Origin: Pseudomonadota bacterium
Lineage (GTDB): Bacteria > Campylobacterota > Campylobacteria > Campylobacterales > Sulfurospirillaceae
DNA length: 64,000 nucleotides
NCBI GenBank assembly: GCA_017860615.1
Contig: JAGDMU010000005.1
Coordinates: 124,001 to 188,000 of the forward strand
Reading direction: 5' to 3'
Below the pieces are notes generated by a model. The model worked only from the letters and a program-made list of their open reading frames with translations, was not told the origin of the DNA and did not search any database. The position numbers were made by a program, and so were the translations under genes. Positions 8,879 to 18,929 of the stretch are shown one piece after another (within the stretch, counting starts at the first letter, position 1; the number at the start of each line of letters is the position of its first letter).

Positions 8879-9412
8879 CTATTTCTTTCCTACTTGTTGT
8901 ATAAACGAGTGTATATTTGTTGCACTTATTGTGCCTTCTTTCATCTGATAAACAAATGAAAGCCCATGGCTACGGCTCTGCTTCTGGGAAAAAATAAAAG
9001 GTTTTTCACTGCTTAAAATCTCTTTTTTAAGATCATAAAAGATATCTTCCCCATCAAGAGAGACACCATCATCTCTATAATAGTGTGAATTTGTTTTAAA
9101 ATGCATGATGTTATCTTGTAACATTCCTTCATCAGATGTTAGAACACCACGTAAGCCCTCTTGCGTTTTATGGCCCGCATTAATGACATACAGCTTATCA
9201 AAATCTTGATAGCGTGCTACACGTTCTGCACGAACAATGCTCTCGACTAAACCCTCTTTTATTTGATAGTTTTGAGCATTAAAAAGTTCCACTTCGGGAA
9301 TTAAATTACCATTGTGATCCATGACATCAATGGTGTATGGTTCTTTAATCATTAAAAAAATCATCATGCCAAAAAAGAGCAATGTTGCGTATGCAAGGAG
9401 TTTTAGAGCCAA
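8879..9412 (-). CDS. lptC: LPS export protein LptC
   Basis: 177 residues: one N-terminal membrane helix (about 3-20) and a periplasmic OstA/LptC-like beta-strand domain. Assignment rests on the position between kdsC and lptA and on this topology, since LptC diverges strongly. The start is TTG at 9412, overlapping the kdsC stop by ten bases; the only nearby ATGs (residues 16-17) would remove the membrane helix, so TTG is preferred although no strong Shine-Dalgarno site is seen. Confidence 0.75.
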   Translation of the reverse strand: MALKLLAYATLLFFGMMIFLMIKEPYTIDVMDHNGNLIPEVELFNAQNYQIKEGLVESIVRAERVARYQDFDKLYVINAGHKTQEGLRGVLTSDEGMLQDNIMHFKTNSHYYRDDGVSLDGEDIFYDLKKEILSSEKPFIFSQKQSRSHGLSFVYQMKEGTISATNIHSFIQQVGKK

Positions 9413-9900
9413 AGGTTTACAAATGCCTCACTTAAGTTTTGTTTTTCGACAACAATGTCGATCATCTCTCGAACCGCCGCTTTTCCGCCCTCTTTCTTAA
9501 GCACAACATCCACAGCATCTAGAACCATTGGTAAGGCATCTGATGGGGCAAAAGAGAGCCCAACAGAACGTAACAAGGATAAATCATTTAAATCATCCCC
9601 AATAGCAGCCACATTTTCAAAAGCAAGCCCCTCTTTTTCTAATATCTCTTGCAGCACCGCTTTTTTGTTTTTAACATCTTGATACAGATGTGTAATGCCA
9701 AGCTCTTTCGCACGTCTTTCAACCACACGAGAACTTCGTCCTGTAATAATGGCTGTTTTTTTACCTAATTTCATCCAAGAAACAATCCCAAAACCATCTT
9801 TGACATGAAAGGTTTTAAACTCTTCAGCATCACTGTTTCCATACATAATGCCTCCATCAGTAAGACAACCATCCACATCAAAAACCAATAATTCAATCAT
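9403..9900 (-). CDS. kdsC: 3-deoxy-D-manno-octulosonate 8-phosphate phosphatase KdsC
   Basis: Dephosphorylates KDO-8-phosphate to free KDO for lipid A core synthesis. 165 residues without a cap domain, as in the HAD IIIA group: motif I FDVDGCLTDG near the N-terminus, motif II ITGRSS, and motif III AIGDDLNDL. The start ATG overlaps the hisB stop as TAATG, so translation is coupled. Next to lptC and lptA it forms a small LPS cluster. Confidence 0.92.
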   Translation of the reverse strand: MIELLVFDVDGCLTDGGIMYGNSDAEEFKTFHVKDGFGIVSWMKLGKKTAIITGRSSRVVERRAKELGITHLYQDVKNKKAVLQEILEKEGLAFENVAAIGDDLNDLSLLRSVGLSFAPSDALPMVLDAVDVVLKKEGGKAAVREMIDIVVEKQNLSEAFVNLWL

Positions 9901-10472
9901 TACAATACACCTTTTGTACTCGGAATTCCAGCACGTTCATTTTTCACAAGGCTGCGTCGAAGTGCTACAGCGAATGCTTTAAATGCAGCCTCTAAAAGGT
10001 GATGTTTATTTTTTCCACGACGTGCCACAATATGAGCACTAATGCCTGCATTCACCATGAGCGCTCTGAAAAACTCTTCAGCAAGTTCTACATCAAACTC
10101 ACCTACTTTGCCCTCCATGTCGATTTCATACACGAGATACGCGCGATTGCTAAGATCAAGTGCGCACTCTACAGCTGCTTCATCCATCACGACAACCGCA
10201 TTGCCATAACGCTCAACTCGCTCAATTGGATAGATAGAAGCACGCAGAGCCTGTCCTAAAACAATGCCAACATCTTCAACACTGTGATGAAAGTCAATGT
10301 GCGTATCTCCTTTGCATGTAAGCTTTAAATCTATTAAAGAGTGCTTTGCAAATGCTTCGAGCATGTGGTCAAAAAAGCCAATGCCTGTCTCAATGAGCGA
10401 TTGACCTGTACCGTTCATTTCTAATTCAACACTGATTTGTGTCTCTTTGGTGATGCGTTGTACTGTTTGCAT
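9900..10472 (-). CDS. hisB: Imidazoleglycerol-phosphate dehydratase
   Basis: Sixth step of histidine synthesis. 190 residues, so the monofunctional dehydratase without the phosphatase half seen in enterobacteria. Metal-binding histidine motifs typical of the family are present: GFFDHML, DFHHSVEDVG, and HHLLEAAFKA, in the usual two-repeat arrangement. It sits one base downstream of rlpA and overlaps kdsC, away from other his genes in this window. Confidence 0.95.
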   Translation of the reverse strand: MQTVQRITKETQISVELEMNGTGQSLIETGIGFFDHMLEAFAKHSLIDLKLTCKGDTHIDFHHSVEDVGIVLGQALRASIYPIERVERYGNAVVVMDEAAVECALDLSNRAYLVYEIDMEGKVGEFDVELAEEFFRALMVNAGISAHIVARRGKNKHHLLEAAFKAFAVALRRSLVKNERAGIPSTKGVL

Positions 10473-10473
10473 A

Positions 10474-11274
10474 CTATTCCCTTACGATAAATGAGCCTTT
10501 ATGAAGCCCTTTTGCAATGAAATCAGAGGCTTCTGCTTCACTGCCAAATCCTTTGAGCCATACACGGTAAATCGGCTGATTTTCAAAGGTTCCTTCTTTA
10601 ATAATCGCATTGTAGCGATTATTGACATTCATATTGCTTTGAGCAAAGCGTGTTGCGCCATCTTTGCTTCTAAACGCTCCAATTTGAATGAGGTAATCTG
10701 TCTCAACAACACTCTGTTTTGGCGCACCTGCAGGTGCAACAACACCTGCAAAACCGATAACTTCAATCCCCACAGGACCTGTGCCATTCGCAACTAACTC
10801 AATGCGTGTTGCGGCCGTATAGGAAAGATCAATAATACGTGTTCCAACAAAAGGGCCACGGTCATTAACGCGCACGACAATGCTCTTATTGTTTTTAAGA
10901 TTGGTGACTTTAAGCATGGTATTCATTGGGAGTGTTTTATGCGCAGCGGTCATTTCATACATGTTATAGACTTCGCCATTTGAAGTTTTTTTACCATGAA
11001 AGTCTTTACCATACCAACTGGAAATTCCACTAAAATAATCCCCAACACTCACCATCGTTGGGGTATACATTTTACCGTCTATGGTATAAGGTTTCATCGT
11101 AGCTCTATGCATTGCAGCTGAGTCATTAATAACACCACTGCCATCAGGTGCGGCCATTGTTGGGGTAGGTCTTGGACCACGGTAAGCATAACTATCGTTT
11201 TTTGAAGCACACCCGTAAAAGGACAAAAGCATGATGACACAAAGGCTTAATCCACTAATTTTTTGGAATGACAA
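10474..11274 (-). CDS. rlpA: RlpA-type septal lipoprotein with SPOR domain
   Basis: 266 residues. An N-terminal lipobox (SFYGC, lipidated Cys about 22) predicts outer-membrane anchoring. The double-psi beta-barrel domain spans about 75-170 (GISSWYGKDFHGKKTSNGE, AAHKTLP, VRVNDRGPF), the glycan-cleaving domain of RlpA. A SPOR domain follows at about 190-266 (YLIQIGAFRSKDGATRFA), which binds denuded septal glycan. The start overlaps the end of the MltD-like gene by 20 bases. Pairing with a lytic transglycosylase gene fits joint wall remodelling. Confidence 0.9.
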   Translation of the reverse strand: MSFQKISGLSLCVIMLLSFYGCASKNDSYAYRGPRPTPTMAAPDGSGVINDSAAMHRATMKPYTIDGKMYTPTMVSVGDYFSGISSWYGKDFHGKKTSNGEVYNMYEMTAAHKTLPMNTMLKVTNLKNNKSIVVRVNDRGPFVGTRIIDLSYTAATRIELVANGTGPVGIEVIGFAGVVAPAGAPKQSVVETDYLIQIGAFRSKDGATRFAQSNMNVNNRYNAIIKEGTFENQPIYRVWLKGFGSEAEASDFIAKGLHKGSFIVRE

Positions 11275-12499
11275 TACTCTCTCCGACTTTCACAAGTGCA
11301 TTCTTTTTCTTATTAGCTTTGAGCAATTGTGCTACGGGAATATCGTATTTTTTCGACACTGTCTCGATAGTATCGCCCGCTTTAATAATATACATTTTCT
11401 CAGCTCCAGCAGAAGATACAGAAGCTGTTACAGGCATTGAGGCACCAAAAGGTACAACAAGCTCCGTTTTAGGTTTCAATGCAGCACTTTTGAGGTTATT
11501 GAGGTCCATCAATGACTGATAACTCATTCCATACTTTTTAGCGATACTTTGAAGCGAGTCACCTTTTTGGCTGGTATATACAGCATATTTTTGAGGCTCT
11601 TTGGTTTGATCAAAATTTTGAGAAAAAGCAACTTGACGATCTTGAGGAATGTATAAGTAACCTTTTTCACCTATAGGAGAGGTAAAAGCATGCTTCAGAT
11701 GAGGATTATACGATTGAAGTTCACGTACAGAGATTCCCATACTTTCAGCGACATCTTTAAGATGCGTACCATTGGGAACAGCAACTTTTACAAAAGTTGC
11801 ATTATTAGCACGGTTAAGTAAATACTCAGAGCCATTATCGAGCATAAAATCTGTACTGCTGGAGATAAAACTCATCATAAGAATCTTACGAATATAAAGT
11901 CTGCTTTCCTTGGGAAGGTACTTTTGATTCTCGTCTAAGAGAACACTAATATCATCGGTTCCTGCTTTGGCAATTGCCTTTGTAACAGCACCCTCACCAC
12001 AATTATACGCAAGGGCAGCAAGATACCATTTTCCAAACATATCGTGCAGACGTTTAAGATAGGCAATAGCAGCTTCAGTGGATTTGATAGGATCACGTCT
12101 TTCATCTACAAACGCATTATTCACCAAGCCATAACGGCGAGCTGTTTCGGGGATGAATTGCCAAATGCCAGAAGCGCGAGCTGGTGAAGAGGAATAAGGA
12201 TCAAAACTGGATTCAGTCATAGCAAGGTATAAAAACTCTGTGGGGACGCCTGCTTCTTGCATCTTTTTCTGCAAAATAGGAACAAAACGGTCACCATTTT
12301 CCAACGTACGCAAAAAGTGCTTCGTCTTATAAACTTCAACATCTTCTTTCATAGAAATAAAGATGGAATCTTTCAAAAAGGTATTTGGAAGATCGAAATT
12401 TTTAAGAGCGGTAAGTTGTTTGTCGTAGTTATTATCGGTATTTAAAAAAGCATGGAGACTCTGAAACAGAAGAAAAAGGGCTAAAATAACCTTATACAT
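11255..12499 (-). CDS. mltD: Membrane-bound lytic transglycosylase, MltD type, with three LysM domains
   Basis: 414 residues. After a signal peptide there is a goose-lysozyme-like SLT domain at about 75-230 with catalytic glutamate in TESSFDPYSSSPARASGIW and QFIPETARRYGL. Three LysM repeats follow, near 235-290, 310-355 and 368-413, which bind peptidoglycan (for example YIIKAGDTIETVSKKYDIP). Cleaves the glycan backbone with anhydromuramyl product. No lipobox is obvious, unlike enterobacterial MltD. Located upstream of rlpA. Confidence 0.92.
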   Translation of the reverse strand: MYKVILALFLLFQSLHAFLNTDNNYDKQLTALKNFDLPNTFLKDSIFISMKEDVEVYKTKHFLRTLENGDRFVPILQKKMQEAGVPTEFLYLAMTESSFDPYSSSPARASGIWQFIPETARRYGLVNNAFVDERRDPIKSTEAAIAYLKRLHDMFGKWYLAALAYNCGEGAVTKAIAKAGTDDISVLLDENQKYLPKESRLYIRKILMMSFISSSTDFMLDNGSEYLLNRANNATFVKVAVPNGTHLKDVAESMGISVRELQSYNPHLKHAFTSPIGEKGYLYIPQDRQVAFSQNFDQTKEPQKYAVYTSQKGDSLQSIAKKYGMSYQSLMDLNNLKSAALKPKTELVVPFGASMPVTASVSSAGAEKMYIIKAGDTIETVSKKYDIPVAQLLKANKKKNALVKVGESIVIPKN

Positions 12500-12537
12500 G
12501 CCTCTCCTTTATCGTATATTTATCGCTTTAGTATTTA

Positions 12538-13341
12538 TTAGATTGTAGCTAACTTTATCTTTTCTAAAGCTTTAAAGAGTGTAAAAGCATTTTTTGAGGT
12601 TAAATTGTGAAGTTCTGTGACACTTATATTTAAAAGCTCTGCCATCTTTTGCGCAACCAAAAGTGTATAAACTGGTTCGTTGCGCTCCCCTCGATATGGC
12701 ATGGGTGTCAGGTAAGGCGCATCGGTTTCAAGAAGGAGTTTTTCTTTTGGAATAAGAGGCAAAACCTCTACTAAATTTTTGGCATTTTTGAAAGTTAAAA
12801 CGCCACCAATGCCAAAATAAAAGCCATGCTGTGCTAAATCTAAAAGATGTTTTGAAGCATTATAGCAGTGTAGAACACCCCCCACTTCACTTGCTTTTTC
12901 TTCGATTAAAAGACGCTTACTATCTTCATTTGCATCTCGAATATGAACGATTAAAGGCTTTTTGAGTTCTCGTGCAAGCGCTATATGCTTTGCAAAAATT
13001 GCTTGTTGTACCTGTTTTTCAGCATGTTTTTCTTCTGCATCTTCAGGTAATCTAAAATAATCCAACCCACACTCACCCACAGCAATACATTTTTCATCAC
13101 TTAAAAAAGACCTTAAGATTTTTTCGTCATACTGCTCATGGTGATACGGGTGAATACCCGCTGCAAAAAAAACATGTTCATACCGATGTGAAAGCTCTTG
13201 AGCATAGCCTAAATCGTCAATATCAGCCCCAGGAATAATAATACCCTGTACCCCTTTTTCATAAGCATTTTTAATAACAGTATCTACATCATCACGAAAA
13301 CGAGTATCATCTAAATGGCAGTGCGTATCAATGATCATCAA
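12538..13341 (-). CDS. tatD: TatD-family metal-dependent hydrolase/DNase
   Basis: 267 residues forming a TIM-barrel amidohydrolase. Metal ligands are visible in DTHCHLDD at the start, GECGLDY (E), VHIRDA (H), LHCYN (H) and LETDAPYL (D). TatD enzymes have 3'-5' exonuclease or endonuclease activity in DNA repair and fragmentation. The ATG overlaps the cbrR stop by four bases. The gene is 38 bases before mltD. Confidence 0.9.
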   Translation of the reverse strand: MMIIDTHCHLDDTRFRDDVDTVIKNAYEKGVQGIIIPGADIDDLGYAQELSHRYEHVFFAAGIHPYHHEQYDEKILRSFLSDEKCIAVGECGLDYFRLPEDAEEKHAEKQVQQAIFAKHIALARELKKPLIVHIRDANEDSKRLLIEEKASEVGGVLHCYNASKHLLDLAQHGFYFGIGGVLTFKNAKNLVEVLPLIPKEKLLLETDAPYLTPMPYRGERNEPVYTLLVAQKMAELLNISVTELHNLTSKNAFTLFKALEKIKLATI

Positions 13342-14591
13342 GCAACCTCAACCCTGTTTTTTCCATTTTTTTTCGCAGCATACAATGCTTTATCTGCTTG
13401 ATTAATCATCTCTTCAACACTTTCTAAATCATTAAAGGTCACACCAATAGAAACCGTTACATTCAGATTTTGCATCTCTTTGACTTTCACATGTAGTGGC
13501 GAAATAGCATTTTTGAGTTTTAAGAAAAATTCCAACGCTTTCTTCTGATCAATATTTTTAAGTACCACACAAAATTCATCACCCCCCAAACGAGCAATAA
13601 AATGCGCATGAATTAAATGTTTTTTCAATGTTTTAGCAAGCTCTACGATAACGGCATCACCAACATTATGTCCTAACGTGTCGTTTATCTGTTTAAAGCT
13701 ATCAACATCAATTAAACCCAAGGCAAAAGACTCATTTTTCTTTTTTGCCTCTTTGAAATATTCTCGCATCGCATCAAAGAAATAGCGTCTATTGGCAAGT
13801 CCACTTAAGAAGTCATTCTGTGCCATATCTTCGATTTTAGCGATATATTCTAGAGAATCGAGTGAGTTATTGATGCGGCAGGCAATCTCTTCACGGGTAA
13901 AGGGTTTATTGATAAAATCATTCACGCCAATTTTAAGAAATTTGGCAGAAATCAATTCTTGATTACTGGCTGTCATCGCAATGATAGAGAGTTCATTTTT
14001 ACTGTAAAGTTTACGTATCTCTTTGGTCAACTCAACGCCATCAATCACAGGCATTAAATAATCGGTCAAAATCAGTTTAATATCAGGATTATCGTGTAAA
14101 AAGACCAGTGCTTCCTCACCATGGGCTGCAACAAGAACTTTGAACATCTGATGCTGTAAAAGTGATTTGATCTGAGAGCGTGTTGCCATGGAATCATCCA
14201 CAACCATGACTTTGATATCACGGTTTTTATGAAGCCTTTCAATAAGGGTAAAGATATAGTTCACATCATCAATATTACCTTTATAGACATAATCAATCAC
14301 ATCTTTTTTCAAAATCTTTTCGCGAACTTCTTGATCCATGGAACCTGTGAGAATAATAGAAGGGATTTTGTGCGATAAAATCATATCGACCACTTCACCA
14401 TCGGGGGCATCGGGAAGGTTAAGGTCAAGCAAGGCTACAAAATAATCACTATTCTTTTCAACAAGTGCTTGGGCTTCTTCAAAACTATAAGCAGCATCCA
14501 CATCAAAATCCAAACTTGCTTCCATTTTTTTAATGATTAATTTTGAAAGTGCCTTGTTGTCTTCTACAATTAAAATCTTTTCGCGTGCCAT
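13338..14591 (-). CDS. cbrR: Response regulator with two receiver domains and a GGDEF domain (CbrR-like)
   Basis: 417 residues: REC1 about 1-122 with phospho-Asp in LLDLNLP (D56), REC2 about 127-250 with VVDDSM and phospho-Asp in LTDYLMP (D177), then a GGDEF domain about 260-417 with an intact RLGGDEF active site. The RxxD inhibitory site that should precede GGDEF is replaced by IHAHF, so product feedback by c-di-GMP is probably lost. Architecture, length and position between tatD and the recN/nadK genes match CbrR (Cj0643), the bile-resistance regulator of C. jejuni. The gene symbol is by analogy. Confidence 0.85.
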   Translation of the reverse strand: MAREKILIVEDNKALSKLIIKKMEASLDFDVDAAYSFEEAQALVEKNSDYFVALLDLNLPDAPDGEVVDMILSHKIPSIILTGSMDQEVREKILKKDVIDYVYKGNIDDVNYIFTLIERLHKNRDIKVMVVDDSMATRSQIKSLLQHQMFKVLVAAHGEEALVFLHDNPDIKLILTDYLMPVIDGVELTKEIRKLYSKNELSIIAMTASNQELISAKFLKIGVNDFINKPFTREEIACRINNSLDSLEYIAKIEDMAQNDFLSGLANRRYFFDAMREYFKEAKKKNESFALGLIDVDSFKQINDTLGHNVGDAVIVELAKTLKKHLIHAHFIARLGGDEFCVVLKNIDQKKALEFFLKLKNAISPLHVKVKEMQNLNVTVSIGVTFNDLESVEEMINQADKALYAAKKNGKNRVEVA

Positions 14592-14664
14592 CTATTATCC
14601 TAACGGGTGTATCTAAGTTAGTTTTAATTGTAACATAAAATTTTTGGGAGTTTTCTAAAGAAGG

Positions 14665-14689
14665 GGCGGTGGAGGATCAAACCACCGCC
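14665..14689 (-). terminator. GC-rich hairpin after the lactate permease
   Basis: Perfect 8-bp stem GGCGGTGG/CCACCGCC with a 9-base loop, 29 bases past the lctP stop on the minus strand. It is followed on that strand by CCCTTCTTT, a weak T-tract. It is GC-rich against an AT-rich background and lies between lctP and cbrR, so it probably ends the lctP transcript before the cbrR run. Confidence 0.6.
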
Positions 14690-14718
14690 GAAAATAGTGT
14701 TTTATTAGGAGCTAAATT

Positions 14719-16368
14719 TTAAGGAATCATCCATGTAAAGATGTACGCTTGTGCCATTGTCATTAAGCCCATAATGGTGACAAGAATCAAGCTGTGTTTT
14801 ACAGTAAATCTAAAGAGGTCTGACTCTTTTCCAACGATACCTGCTGATGCACACGCAATAGAGATAGATTGTGGAGAAATCATCTTACCACAAACACCAC
14901 CGGTTGTATTGGCTGTAACCATCAAGGTCTCATTCAATCCAAGCTGTTGCGCTGTATTTTGTTGCAATCCGCAGAAAAGTGCATTGGATGACGTATCGGA
15001 ACCTGTCAAGAATACGCCTAACCAACCAAGGATTGGAGAGAAGAATGGGAACAAGAAGCCTGTGTTTGCAAGCACAAGTGCCATCGTTGTTGACATACCT
15101 GAATAGTTCATCACAAAGGCAAAGCCCAAAACCATACCAATCGATAAAATTGCCCATTTAAGCTCAAAGAGTGTTTCACCCATGGTTTTAATAGCTGTTG
15201 AAACATTTACGCGCAACACAAACATAGAGATAATCGCTGCAAAGAAAATTGCTGTTCCTGTAGCTGAAATAGGATTGAATGTGTAGACAACTTTAAAGGC
15301 TGTTGGCTGTGCAACGATCGGAGCCATTTTAAAAATCGTGTTACTAATACTTGTAAATTCAAAGTTAAAAATGGTACCCGCCATAATAGCGCCTTTAGCG
15401 AAATACGCTTTAAAGGCATTGGTAGTCCAAATCGTTACCATGATGGAGAGAATGATAAACGGAGACCATGCTTTAAGAACTTCTCCACCCGTATGTGCTT
15501 TTTGAGTCTCTTTCTCAAGTTCAGCTGATACATGACCTTTCATGACATTCTTTGGTTTCCAGAATTTTAAGAAAACCGTTAAAGAGACAATAGAGAGAAT
15601 GGCAGAGGTTACGTCTGGTAACTCTGGTCCAATGAAGTTAGATGTTGCATATTGAGACAATGCAAAACTACCACCTGCTACAAGAGCTGCTGGCCATACT
15701 TCTTTCACGCCTCTCCAGCCATCCATCATTGCAACAATCCAAAGAGGGATAATGATAGAAAGGAAAGGAAGCTGACGTCCTGCCATTGCGCCTACCAAAA
15801 ATGGATCAATACCTGTCACTTTGCCCGCAACCAAGATAGGAATACCTAAAGCACCAAAGGCAACGGGAGCAGTATTCGCGATCAAACAAAGCCCTGCTGC
15901 ATAGATCGGCTGGAAACCAAGACCTACAAGAATAGCCGCTGTGATCGCGACAGGTGCACCAAAGCCCGCAGCACCTTCTAAGAACGCACCAAAGGCAAAA
16001 CCAATGAGGATAACTTGGATACGTTGATCATCGGTAATTGTCAGAATTGAGTTACGAATAATTCCAAATTGCCCACTTTTAACCGTTAGCTTGTAAAGGA
16101 AAACCGACGCTACGATAATCCAAGCAATTGGCCAAAGACCGTATAAAAAGCCATACCCTGCCGAAGCAAATGCCATATTTGTTGGCATACCAAACGCTAC
16201 AACAGCAACGATCATAGAAAGTGCTAATGTAATCGTTGCCGCAAAATGACCTTTCATTCTGAACACTGCAAGTGCTAAGAAGAAAAAAATAATTGGAATA
16301 AGCGCAACCAATGCCGATAACCCTAAACTACCACCAATAGGCGCATAAACTTGTTGCCAAGTTTGCAT
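14719..16368 (-). CDS. lctP: L-lactate permease family transporter
   Basis: 549 residues, almost wholly hydrophobic with about 12-14 membrane helices, matching the LctP/LldP family: [18 protein letters not shown] near 125-145 and the late [19 protein letters not shown] and [14 protein letters not shown] blocks are family signatures. It imports lactate (or glycolate) with protons. A strong AGAGGAGG Shine-Dalgarno site lies just upstream (minus-strand 16374-16381). From memory it is not present between recN and cbrR in C. jejuni, so it may have been inserted here. Confidence 0.93.
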   Translation of the reverse strand: MQTWQQVYAPIGGSLGLSALVALIPIIFFFLALAVFRMKGHFAATITLALSMIVAVVAFGMPTNMAFASAGYGFLYGLWPIAWIIVASVFLYKLTVKSGQFGIIRNSILTITDDQRIQVILIGFAFGAFLEGAAGFGAPVAITAAILVGLGFQPIYAAGLCLIANTAPVAFGALGIPILVAGKVTGIDPFLVGAMAGRQLPFLSIIIPLWIVAMMDGWRGVKEVWPAALVAGGSFALSQYATSNFIGPELPDVTSAILSIVSLTVFLKFWKPKNVMKGHVSAELEKETQKAHTGGEVLKAWSPFIILSIMVTIWTTNAFKAYFAKGAIMAGTIFNFEFTSISNTIFKMAPIVAQPTAFKVVYTFNPISATGTAIFFAAIISMFVLRVNVSTAIKTMGETLFELKWAILSIGMVLGFAFVMNYSGMSTTMALVLANTGFLFPFFSPILGWLGVFLTGSDTSSNALFCGLQQNTAQQLGLNETLMVTANTTGGVCGKMISPQSISIACASAGIVGKESDLFRFTVKHSLILVTIMGLMTMAQAYIFTWMIP

Positions 16369-16469
16369 ACAAACCTCCTCTTAAATGTAAACTCTACACG
16401 CAGAGTAAAGAAAAGGTATGATATTTGTATGATTTTTACAACAAGCAGAAATGAGGTGCAAAAAAAGTG

Positions 16470-18023
16470 TTACAAATTTGCACTCTCTAAAAGGGATTTG
16501 GCAAACATTATCGCCTCTTCACTGACATTTTCACCACTGACCATTCGCGCTAATTCGACAATACGCTCATCACTTTGAAGTGGAACAACATGACTTATAT
16601 GTGAAGTATCTTTGGTCACTAAAAAGTGCTGGTTTGCCACAGAGGAGAGTTGCGGTTGATGCGAAATAGCAAAAATTTGATATTTATGTGAGAGCGTTTT
16701 TAAGACATTAGCGACACTCATTGACTCTTTGCCACTCAAGTTGGCATCAATCTCATCCAAGATGAGAACACCCCCTCTTGAGAGTAAAAACTCATTGTGC
16801 GTGGCAAGAAATGCTAGTCGTACTCGGTTATATTCACCAGAACTTATCTTTTTAAGGTCCACTTTACCGAGGTTTACTTGCAAAGTATCAAAACCTAATT
16901 CACTTAGTGTTCCCTCATGCAGGTGTAAATGCAGTGTTGGCATGTAGAGTTGTGAAAGGTAGTCATTGAGACGTGCTTCTAACAAAGGTAGGTATTTATT
17001 CCGTATTTGACTGATTTTATGGCTTTGTTCTGTTACAGCCCTTTCATATTGAGCTACTGTTTTTTCCAACTGACTCTTCTCAAAAGCGATGTTTTCATAA
17101 CGAGCAAGTTCTTCTTGGCGCTTCTGTTTATGCTCCAGAGCCTCTTCAATCGAACCATAACGTTTTTTCAGTTGTGCAATCTTTTCAATGCGATCTAAGA
17201 GTGACTCGACATCAATCTCTTCGAGTGCCTCTAAAGTTTCATTTTGCTTTTCAAATACGAGGCGTAACTCATTCATACAGGCATCAAAAAAGCTACTATC
17301 GGCTTCAATGAGATTTAAGACCTCTATGACACTTCCTTCAAGTTCAAAGATAGTACCTGCTTTTTGCATTGCAGCTTCAATCTTCTCTTTTTTAGAGAGT
17401 GATTTCTTAAAACTCACAAGCTCTTCATCTTCGCCGATCTTGGGTGAAACCTCGTCAATTTTAGCAATTTCAAAACGTGCAAACTCTTTAAGATCTTCGA
17501 CTTTTTTCTCTTCGGCTTCGATTTGCTCTAGCTCATCTTTGAGTTTTTTATATTCGTTAAAAAGCGTTTCGAAATTACTCACTTTTTCAGTATGGTCTGA
17601 CTCTTTACTGGCACAAACACCATCAAGTAAGCCCAAAAGACGGCTATTTTCAAATTCACTGTTGTCTTTCATAGAGAGGTAATTCACAAAGGTACGAGAG
17701 AGTTCCACCATCCCTTTTTTAGAAACGGCTTGCGTATTAATAAAATAGCGCGCATTTTTAGCTTTGAGAAATTTAAAAATATTCGGATCTTCCTCTTCAA
17801 AACCAAACGCATCAAGACCCAATTTTTGTCCCACAACAGCCTCTATAACATCGGCATGAACTTCGCCATAGCCAAACAGCGAGAGTAACCCTTGCATCAA
17901 TACAGACTTACCAGCGCCACTAGGACCACTAAAAACCACTAAACCTTTTTCAAACGCTATATCACACTCTGCAAACGAGAGATGGTTTTTGATTAACAAT
18001 CGCTCTATCACACATGCCCCCAA
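16470..18023 (-). CDS. recN: DNA repair protein RecN
   Basis: SMC-like ATPase acting in double-strand break repair. 517 residues: Walker A GPSGAGKS at about 33-40, a long central coiled coil rich in Glu/Lys (about 150-350), ABC signature SSGEYNRVRLA, and Walker B VLILDEIDANLSG. It is slightly shorter than enterobacterial RecN (about 550) because of a shorter coil, as usual in Campylobacterota. The start overlaps the nadK stop by 16 bases. Confidence 0.95.
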   Translation of the reverse strand: MGACVIERLLIKNHLSFAECDIAFEKGLVVFSGPSGAGKSVLMQGLLSLFGYGEVHADVIEAVVGQKLGLDAFGFEEEDPNIFKFLKAKNARYFINTQAVSKKGMVELSRTFVNYLSMKDNSEFENSRLLGLLDGVCASKESDHTEKVSNFETLFNEYKKLKDELEQIEAEEKKVEDLKEFARFEIAKIDEVSPKIGEDEELVSFKKSLSKKEKIEAAMQKAGTIFELEGSVIEVLNLIEADSSFFDACMNELRLVFEKQNETLEALEEIDVESLLDRIEKIAQLKKRYGSIEEALEHKQKRQEELARYENIAFEKSQLEKTVAQYERAVTEQSHKISQIRNKYLPLLEARLNDYLSQLYMPTLHLHLHEGTLSELGFDTLQVNLGKVDLKKISSGEYNRVRLAFLATHNEFLLSRGGVLILDEIDANLSGKESMSVANVLKTLSHKYQIFAISHQPQLSSVANQHFLVTKDTSHISHVVPLQSDERIVELARMVSGENVSEEAIMFAKSLLESANL

Positions 18024-18886
18024 TGCAATTTCTTTTTCAAAATTTCAAAATAATCACGATCCAAACTGTGAATAAGCTCGGCACCTTGTTCTGCAATACA
18101 CACACTGACGCGTTCAACTTCATTCATCGTATAAGTGTCTTGACCGTCGACCACAATCACCGTGTCACCATCGCTCTCAAACGAAACTTCAAAATCCACA
18201 GGCAAGACAAGCGGTCTTTGGCTCAAAGAGTGTGGACAAATCGGTGTTAAAATCAACGCCTCCGTGAGAGGATAAACAACAGGTCCTCCCGCTGAGAGAT
18301 TGTAAGCTGTTGAGCCTGTAGGGGTTGAGACAATGAGTCCATCACCATAATACGAATTAAAAAGTTGTCCATCAACATAGGCTTTAATGTTACTCATGTG
18401 CGAGATTTTAGAACGCGATAAAACGATGTCGTTAAACGCAACTACTTTCTCCACTTTACCGTTTACATGCAAAGAAACTTCAAGCATCATACGTGTATCA
18501 ATACGGTAATTCCCTATAAAAAGGTCCTCAATAAAATGGCTAATCTCATCGGTTTGAATATCCGTTAAAAAACCTAACTGTCCCGCATGAATACCAAGGA
18601 CAGGTTTGTGATACATCAAACTTCTACGACACAAGGAAATCAATGTACCATCGCCGCCTAATGAGATGAGAAAATCACTCTGCTGGCACATTTGATCAAA
18701 ACTGACACCCTTGCCACAGCCAAGTACTTGTGCACTTTTCTCTTCAATAAGGAGTTTTACGCCATGTTTATGCAGTGCTGTCTCAATCTCGTGCACATAG
18801 CCACACAGTGTGCCATCATTGGGTTTGCTCACAAGCCCAACCGTAGAAATAGTCTTTAATTTTTGAGTATGATTGGTTATTTTCAT
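18008..18886 (-). CDS. nadK: NAD kinase
   Basis: Phosphorylates NAD to NADP. 292 residues with the catalytic LGGDGTLI motif at about 75-82 and the NAD-binding TPTGSTAYNLSAGGP motif at about 180. Length is normal. It is divergent from the lipoprotein gene at 18986, with the shared promoter region in the 99-base gap, and overlaps recN downstream. Confidence 0.96.
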   Translation of the reverse strand: MKITNHTQKLKTISTVGLVSKPNDGTLCGYVHEIETALHKHGVKLLIEEKSAQVLGCGKGVSFDQMCQQSDFLISLGGDGTLISLCRRSLMYHKPVLGIHAGQLGFLTDIQTDEISHFIEDLFIGNYRIDTRMMLEVSLHVNGKVEKVVAFNDIVLSRSKISHMSNIKAYVDGQLFNSYYGDGLIVSTPTGSTAYNLSAGGPVVYPLTEALILTPICPHSLSQRPLVLPVDFEVSFESDGDTVIVVDGQDTYTMNEVERVSVCIAEQGAELIHSLDRDYFEILKKKLHWGHV

Positions 18887-18929
18887 GATAACTCATTCTA
18901 GCGTGTCTTTTATTAATCAGTGTTTATGC

